A stretch of 44,184 nt of DNA from positions 92,675-136,858 of the forward strand of contig NZ_MWLM01000037.1 of the NCBI RefSeq assembly GCF_002198665.1, in the 5' to 3' direction. Positions 39,938 to 44,184 of this stretch are shown here, piece by piece. The position numbers and the translations under genes were made by a program. Under the pieces are notes generated by a model. The model was not told the DNA's origin. It was given only the letters and a program-made list of their open reading frames with translations, and searched no databases. The DNA is from Novosphingobium sp. B 225 (lineage in GTDB: Bacteria > Pseudomonadota > Alphaproteobacteria > Sphingomonadales > Sphingomonadaceae). How positions within the stretch are numbered: the first letter of the stretch is position 1; every line of letters starts with the position of its first letter.

Positions 39938-40743
39938 TGGTTGGTTCCTTCGTATCCAAGCAATCGAAAAACGGTTTGAGTCAGCCCCTGACGGTGGGCG
40001 CTGGTGAAATTGTGCCTGGTGCGCGGCAGGATGGTCAGGCTGCTCGCTTCACACCAACCAGCCTTTCGCAAGGCGCGGTGCCATGCTTTGGCACGCGAAC
40101 GGCGATCCCGGCCCTGGATTCGGTCAAGTTCGGGACTGTGCCGCAGGGCAGGATCGTCATGCCGGTCCCGCTGACCGACGATCAGATGAAAAGGCACGCG
40201 GCGCGCAGCCGGATCAAGCGGGCCATCGGGCAAGCCCGCCAGGCCCAGCGGCCAGAGCTGCTCTGGATCGGGCATGGTATACCACCCTGCCGAAGCCGGT
40301 ATGCAAACGCGGACGCGGTTGGGATGGATCAGGCTGAACCGGTGGGCAAACTGGGCTCCGCCGGAAAAACCGAACAGCGCGATGCTGAGCGTAGCAAGGC
40401 CAAAGCGCCGCGCCGCGTCATCCAGCACTGTACACAGCGCCAGATCGCTGCGGATCCTGCACTTCGGATCGACTGCCTGTTGGTACTGACCAAAGCTTTC
40501 CTGCCGGAACAGCGGTGCGATCAGCGGCACTCCCGTGCGGTCGGCCTGCTCTGCAAAACGCAGCACGAGTTCGGCGGCGTTGCGCGATATGCCGTGAACC
40601 AGAACCAGCGGCTCTGCCCCTGCCTGCAGGCTTTCCGGCAGATAGACATAGTATTCAAGGCCGGGGGTTCCTGGTGCTTGCACGAAATGCGGGCGGGCAG
40701 TCCCCCCTGCTTGCAAGGGAACCATGGCAAGGGCAGCGGTCAT
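39934..40743 (-). CDS. Alpha/beta-hydrolase fold protein (esterase/depolymerase-like)
   Basis: A 269-residue alpha/beta hydrolase. LVLVHGISRNAAEL (47-60) supplies the oxyanion region. The nucleophile elbow is LFGFSGGAQFAHRF with Ser127, an acidic residue lies in VGQRDRHDD (Asp193 or near), and the late His244 is in LPRTRHNF. The early YYVYLPESLQAGAEPLVLVHG resembles secreted PHB-depolymerase/feruloyl-esterase-type proteins, although only a weak N-terminal hydrophobic stretch (TAALAMVPL) is visible, so its location is uncertain. It overlaps the ABC-like gene by 4 bp and the porin gene by 4 bp, so it belongs to the DUF1611 operon. The substrate is unknown. Confidence 0.85.
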   Translation of the reverse strand: MTAALAMVPLQAGGTARPHFVQAPGTPGLEYYVYLPESLQAGAEPLVLVHGISRNAAELVLRFAEQADRTGVPLIAPLFRQESFGQYQQAVDPKCRIRSDLALCTVLDDAARRFGLATLSIALFGFSGGAQFAHRFSLIHPNRVRVCIPASAGWYTMPDPEQLWPLGLAGLPDGPLDPAARRVPFHLIVGQRDRHDDPALRHSPELDRIQGRDRRSRAKAWHRALRKAGWCEASSLTILPRTRHNFTSAHRQGLTQTVFRLLGYEGTNQ

Positions 40744-42290
40744 GCGCCGCGATCCTTTGGGCAGGGTGTTTGGGAAAGTTCGGGCCAGACCCGATCGATC
40801 AGGCCGGCAGCAGTCAGGTGCCAGTGGCGCGTTGCCCGGTTTGTCAGCAAGGGGTGCCGCGTGGCCAGCAGGACTACCCCCGGCCAGCAGCCAATCGCAT
40901 CGGCGAGGCGGGCGGCGTCGGCTGGTGCCAGGGTGCGATCATCGGGTGCCAGCAGCAGCAATGGCGGCTTGCCCAGCAGGGCGCGAACCAGTGCCAGCCG
41001 GTGGGGCTTTTCATCAGCGCCCAGCGGATCGATCCCCCAGGCCTGGGCCAGCTCCGCCAGTTCCTGCGGTGAAGCATCCGGGGCCCGGAACCGCAAGTTC
41101 AGACCGTTCCCACCGGGCAAGACCGGCAGATCCGCACCGGCTAGGCCGACTATCGTGCGCCGCTGTACGGGGCGCAGAGAGAACAGATCGTTACCGTTCC
41201 AGCGGCCCGTTCCGCCAAGCGGACTGGCCAGACCTGCAAGGGCCTTGAACAATGCGCTGGCCAGTTCCGCCTCGCCATCGATCAGGATCACTTCGCCCTT
41301 GCGGGTCGCTGCTGTAATCGGTGCCGCATTGGCCGCAATGACCAGCTGATCCAGCACCAGCTGCCGCGCCTCGCTGCGCACCCGCGGGGCTGGGGCAGGC
41401 TGGCGCAGGCGCGGCAAGGCCAGCAGCCTCGTAATACGCCGCCGTGAAATACGGCCGGGGACCGCAAGCTCTGCCGCGCGGGCCAGATCGCGCAAGGCCA
41501 GGCCGATTATTCCGATCACCAGCACCAGTCCAGCCATGCCGCCGCGCTGGGTGGCTTGGTCCACCAGCACCGCCGTAATCACCATTGCCGTGGCCGCCAG
41601 ATGCGGCAAGGCCCGCAACAGACCGGTTAGCCACGCCCGCCGCAACGACGCGGCATTCAGGCGTTCCACCCGGCGGCCCAACCGGCGCGCCTCTGATCCG
41701 GTGCGGGCGCAGGCCAGCACTGCCGCGCTGGCGGCGAGCCGTTCGGAAGCAAAGGCCGAAACGCGCCCCCGCTCGCGCCGGACTTGCCGGACCGCGCGGG
41801 CCAGTGGGGTCAGCACGGCCGCTCCGCTTGCTCCGGCCAGTGCCACGATGGCAAGCGCCGCCATGCCAAGGCCCGGTGCGGCGAAGCACAACCAGATCAG
41901 CAGGCCGCTCAGCGCGATCACAGCCAGGATTGCCCGCATGATCCCTTCGGCCACCCATTGGCGCAGCGCGGTAAGATCACCGACGAAACTTTGCAGCATG
42001 GCACCGTGCCGCCGCCGCTCGATCACCGCCGGATCGATCGCCATAAGGTGCCGGAACAGGCCTTCCCGCACCGCCGTAACATAATCGAGGCCCAGCCCTT
42101 CGCTCAGGCGGCGCAGCAGTGCTTCGCAAGCGAAGCCCAGCACGGCAGCCGTGGCTGCCAAAGTCCAAGCAGACGGGCCCGGACCATGCAGCGCATGGGC
42201 CACGGCCACGGTCGCGCCAAGCTGGACCAGAGCAACCGCGATCACCCCGGCCAGCAGCCGGGTGCGCCGGGGGTTGAACAGGGCAATCAT
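40740..42290 (-). CDS. ABC-exporter-like protein with degenerate nucleotide-binding domain
   Basis: A 516-residue protein with the layout of an ABC half-exporter: six hydrophobic segments (about 10-275) with an intracellular loop like VREGLFRHLMAIDPAVIERRRHGAML, then an ABC-type domain (about 308-500). The ATPase motifs are mostly lost. The Walker A region reads GEVILIDGEAELASALFKAL (332-351) without GxxGxGK[ST]. The signature region reads GADEKPHRLALVRALL instead of LSGGQ. Walker B ends in LLLLAPDD instead of LLLLDEP. Only a His (479) at the switch position remains. The frame is intact, so this is a maintained protein, not a pseudogene. The start ATG at 42290 overlaps the DUF1611 stop codon; the open frame from 42470 would run into that gene. 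Confidence 0.85.
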   Translation of the reverse strand: MIALFNPRRTRLLAGVIAVALVQLGATVAVAHALHGPGPSAWTLAATAAVLGFACEALLRRLSEGLGLDYVTAVREGLFRHLMAIDPAVIERRRHGAMLQSFVGDLTALRQWVAEGIMRAILAVIALSGLLIWLCFAAPGLGMAALAIVALAGASGAAVLTPLARAVRQVRRERGRVSAFASERLAASAAVLACARTGSEARRLGRRVERLNAASLRRAWLTGLLRALPHLAATAMVITAVLVDQATQRGGMAGLVLVIGIIGLALRDLARAAELAVPGRISRRRITRLLALPRLRQPAPAPRVRSEARQLVLDQLVIAANAAPITAATRKGEVILIDGEAELASALFKALAGLASPLGGTGRWNGNDLFSLRPVQRRTIVGLAGADLPVLPGGNGLNLRFRAPDASPQELAELAQAWGIDPLGADEKPHRLALVRALLGKPPLLLLAPDDRTLAPADAARLADAIGCWPGVVLLATRHPLLTNRATRHWHLTAAGLIDRVWPELSQTPCPKDRGA

Positions 42291-43402
42291 GCCTCGGCCG
42301 CGGCGGCTCCGGTGGCAAAACACAACTGCGGCGCACGGACCGGATCGCGCAGTTGATCGAGTGTGAGAACCGGCATCCCCATCGCAGCCTCGGCTTCGCG
42401 GGTTGCCAGCGGCGAAGCGCTGACCAGACCCGAAACGCCCGCTATCCGGTGCCCCTGAGCCACCAGCCAATCGCGCCCGCCCAGCGCCCCCAGCGCGTCG
42501 CCAGCTGCAAACAGGACCCCGTCAATCGCCGCGCGGAACACTGGTGAGGAAAGCAGATGAGCGGTTTCACGCTGCAGCACGCCATCGGCCACTTCAACTA
42601 CGATCACATCCGGCGCATCGGCGGCGCAGTGAGCAATCAGCGACAGTGCGGTGCGCTCGATCAGGTCTAGGGGCAGGCCCGCAGTCGAAGCGTGGCCCAT
42701 ATCGGTGAAATCGATCACCCGGGCCGCTCCTGCATCGACCATTGACCAGACATCGCCGCCCGATCCTGTGCCTGTCACCTTGGTCGCCACGACCTTGAGT
42801 TCTGCCCGGCTGAGACCGTGAATCAGTCCGGCGGCGGTTGTGGTCTTGCCGGCGTTCATGGATGTTCCGGCAACCGCGATTACCTGGGGACGGCGTTCGC
42901 GCAGGGCGCGCTGGGGCAGCGCGTGGCGCGACAGGTTGACCGGGTGCCCAAAGCTGTCGGCAATCAGGCCGATCGGCTGGATACGGGTCGCGCGCTTCAT
43001 CTTTGCATGGCGGCTCAGCACCTTGCCAGCTACGCCGCCACCGGCAACCAGATCGCACGGACCAAGATCGGCGGGAACTACGGCCTCGAACTGATCTGGG
43101 GCATAGCGTTCGCCAAAGGCAACGATGATCTCATCACTTTCATAAAGCTGGGCGCGGCGGCCATGGGGGGATTCCAGGCGCTGATGCTGGCCAAGCGTCT
43201 CGATCCGCGCCAACACCAGATCACCCGCGCAAGGCCGCGCGCTGCGCAGCAGCCGCATGCCCGACTGGAATTCCACCCGCCGCGTGGTGAATGCGCGCTT
43301 GGCTGCTTCTAGCCGGACAAGGGCGATCGGTTCGCCGCGATCACGCGGTTCGACATCGATCAGGCGCAGTTTGGTTTCGAAGGCATTCGGGTCCTGGTAC
43401 AC
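42287..43402 (-). CDS. DUF1611 family P-loop protein
   Basis: A 371-residue protein. A clear P-loop GTSMNAGKTTTAAGL (179-193) sits in the middle, preceded by the conserved region PIGLIADSFGHPVNLSRHALP and followed by TKVTGTGSGGDVWSMVDAGA and a C-terminal DVIVVEVADGVLQRETAHLL, which fits DUF1611. Some members (DgcN) work in D-glutamate breakdown as N-acyltransferases; others are unassigned. The N-terminal 110 residues form a separate domain. The GTG start at 43402 follows a GGGGAGGAT ribosome site. It heads an operon with the ABC-like protein, hydrolase and porin, each joined by 4-bp overlaps, and has its own GGAAT-N16-CGTT promoter. Confidence 0.85.
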   Translation of the reverse strand: MYQDPNAFETKLRLIDVEPRDRGEPIALVRLEAAKRAFTTRRVEFQSGMRLLRSARPCAGDLVLARIETLGQHQRLESPHGRRAQLYESDEIIVAFGERYAPDQFEAVVPADLGPCDLVAGGGVAGKVLSRHAKMKRATRIQPIGLIADSFGHPVNLSRHALPQRALRERRPQVIAVAGTSMNAGKTTTAAGLIHGLSRAELKVVATKVTGTGSGGDVWSMVDAGAARVIDFTDMGHASTAGLPLDLIERTALSLIAHCAADAPDVIVVEVADGVLQRETAHLLSSPVFRAAIDGVLFAAGDALGALGGRDWLVAQGHRIAGVSGLVSASPLATREAEAAMGMPVLTLDQLRDPVRAPQLCFATGAAAAEA

Positions 43403-43438
43403 GGTTTCATCCTCCCCTTGCGGTGGTCTTGTGAGGAG

Positions 43439-43463
43439 AACGAAACCTGCGTGAACCTATTCC
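43439..43463 (-). promoter_or_regulatory. ECF/EcfG-type promoter of the DUF1611 operon
   Basis: The minus strand reads GGAAT, 16 bases, CGTT, with CGTT ending at 43439, 36 bp before the GTG start codon. It is the third copy of this exact architecture in the right part of the window, after those of the S8 protease and the sigma factor. Confidence 0.7.
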
Positions 43464-43503
43464 CTGGGTTTGAAAATTTTTCCGCGGCGCTTGGGCACTG
43501 GCC

Positions 43504-44184
43504 CTAGTTCAGCCGATAGCTGAGTGACAGGCCACCGGCAAAATCGGTGCTGTTGGTGTTGAAGCCGGTGGATGCGAACACCTGCATCCGCAGCCGCCGG
43601 TTGAGCGCGAAATTGACCCAGCCGGTCACTTCGCTGCTGGCCGTGCGGCCCGGGGTCGAGCTTTGCTGCCAGTCATAGTCGGCGCCAATAAAAGTCCCGC
43701 CAGGCAGACGATAGCTCGCACCTGCGCCCATCCCCCAGGTGTTGCGCAGGGTGGTGGCGGCGGGCTTGCCCAGGATCTTGTAGCGCGCGCCAGCGTAAAG
43801 GCTGGCGTTGCCGACATCCTGCACCAGATCCCCGCCAAAGGTGACATCGACCTTGCCCGTGCCGAGGCGCTTGGCAGTCGATGCGGTCGGCAACTTTACC
43901 CGACCGCTTAGATCGAAGTAGGTCGCCTGGCCCAGCGTGAACGAATAGGCCATGGTCACGGATACGTCGCCGATCCCGCTGCGCCGCCCGCCCGCCGCGC
44001 CGCCGCCAGCACCGCCCGTGACGGGCACGAAAGTGCTGCTGCTGGCCGAACTGAAATCGTCGGCCCCGCCGCCGCCTGACGAACCGGAAGAGCCTGAGGA
44101 TCCAGAGGAACCCGAACCGGATGAACCCGAGCCGGATGAGCCCGAACCGGATGAGCCGGAGGAACCGGAGCCGGATGAGCCCGA
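43504..44184 (-). CDS. Outer-membrane beta-barrel protein with Ser-Gly linker (partial, runs off the window)
   Basis: The C-terminal 226 residues of a longer protein are visible; no start codon in the frame is needed before the right edge, as the frame stays open to 44184. The first about 50 visible residues are almost pure Ser/Gly repeats (44065-44184), followed by ADDFSSASSSTFVPVTGG. The remaining about 175 residues are amphipathic strands such as GDVSVTMAYSF, YFDLSGRVKLPTAS, ASLYAGARYKI and RLRMQVFASTGF, ending in LSLSYRLN. This is a transporter-like outer-membrane barrel. A shorter start (GTG at 44028) would give 174 residues but ignores the in-frame upstream part. Its promoter is outside the window. 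Confidence 0.75.
   Translation of the reverse strand, partial: SGSSGSGSSGSSGSGSSGSGSSGSGSSGSSGSSGSSGGGGADDFSSASSSTFVPVTGGAGGGAAGGRRSGIGDVSVTMAYSFTLGQATYFDLSGRVKLPTASTAKRLGTGKVDVTFGGDLVQDVGNASLYAGARYKILGKPAATTLRNTWGMGAGASYRLPGGTFIGADYDWQQSSTPGRTASSEVTGWVNFALNRRLRMQVFASTGFNTNSTDFAGGLSLSYRLN
44065..44184 (-). repeat. Tandem Ser-Gly-coding repeats
   Basis: On the plus strand, short units of the kind CCGGATGAGCC repeat with 15- to 18-bp steps up to the window edge. On the coding (minus) strand they give GSGSS and GSS units. Such slippage-prone repeats can change length between strains and make the linker before the barrel variable. Confidence 0.8.

Noticed and set aside
39895..41349. A 484-codon open frame on the plus strand
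   Set aside because: It is antisense to the hydrolase and ABC-like genes, which have clear motifs and 4-bp junctions; the plus frame has none.

Overview
The window looks like a chromosomal piece of a GC-rich alphaproteobacterium of the order Sphingomonadales (Novosphingobium/Sphingobium-like). This is inferred from the base composition, three large TonB-dependent receptors (TBDRs) each beside a catabolic cluster, the TBDR / tryptophan-halogenase-like / SapC / cupin gene set, and EcfG-like promoters (GGAAT-N16-CGTT). No rRNA, tRNA or CRISPR array was seen.

Layout. (1) 190-8510: a CoA-dependent catabolic locus with an acyl-CoA synthetase (-), TetR regulator (+), esterase (-), TBDR, FAH-family hydrolase, NTF2-like protein and thiolase (+). 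A near-identical 26-bp operator lies in both divergent intergenic regions, which defines a local TetR regulon. (2) 8511-9098: a scar with remnants of two tyrosine recombinases. (3) 9099-14504: a tightly overlapping operon of aldehyde dehydrogenase, TetR, class-III aminotransferase, metallo-beta-lactamase-fold hydrolase, RidA-like protein, a very short Rieske protein and a small membrane protein. The Rieske protein seems to have the domain order of a Rieske oxygenase reversed. (4) 14912-21945: TBDR, LysR regulator, DadA-like amino-acid dehydrogenase and gamma-glutamyltransferase, likely for uptake and breakdown of gamma-glutamyl or D-amino-acid compounds. (5) 22232-35782: a beta-glucan utilisation locus with TBDR, two flavin halogenase-like proteins, SapC, a JmjC-like cupin, GH16, LacI, an MFS transporter and GH3. 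LacI-type operators precede the TBDR and the GH3 gene. (6) 35889-44184: an envelope or stress region with an S8 protease (-) divergent from an ECF sigma / anti-sigma pair (+), then a minus-strand operon DUF1611 - degenerate ABC protein - alpha/beta hydrolase - OprP-like porin, and a partial outer-membrane barrel with a Ser-Gly repeat linker.

The strongest new signals are the reversed-order Rieske protein (13609-14268); three copies of GGAAT-N16-CGTT, each correctly oriented, upstream of the protease, the sigma factor and the DUF1611 operon, which tie region 6 into one candidate regulon; and the ABC-like protein whose nucleotide-binding motifs have all decayed. All functional statements come from motif reading by eye. 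No database search was run.
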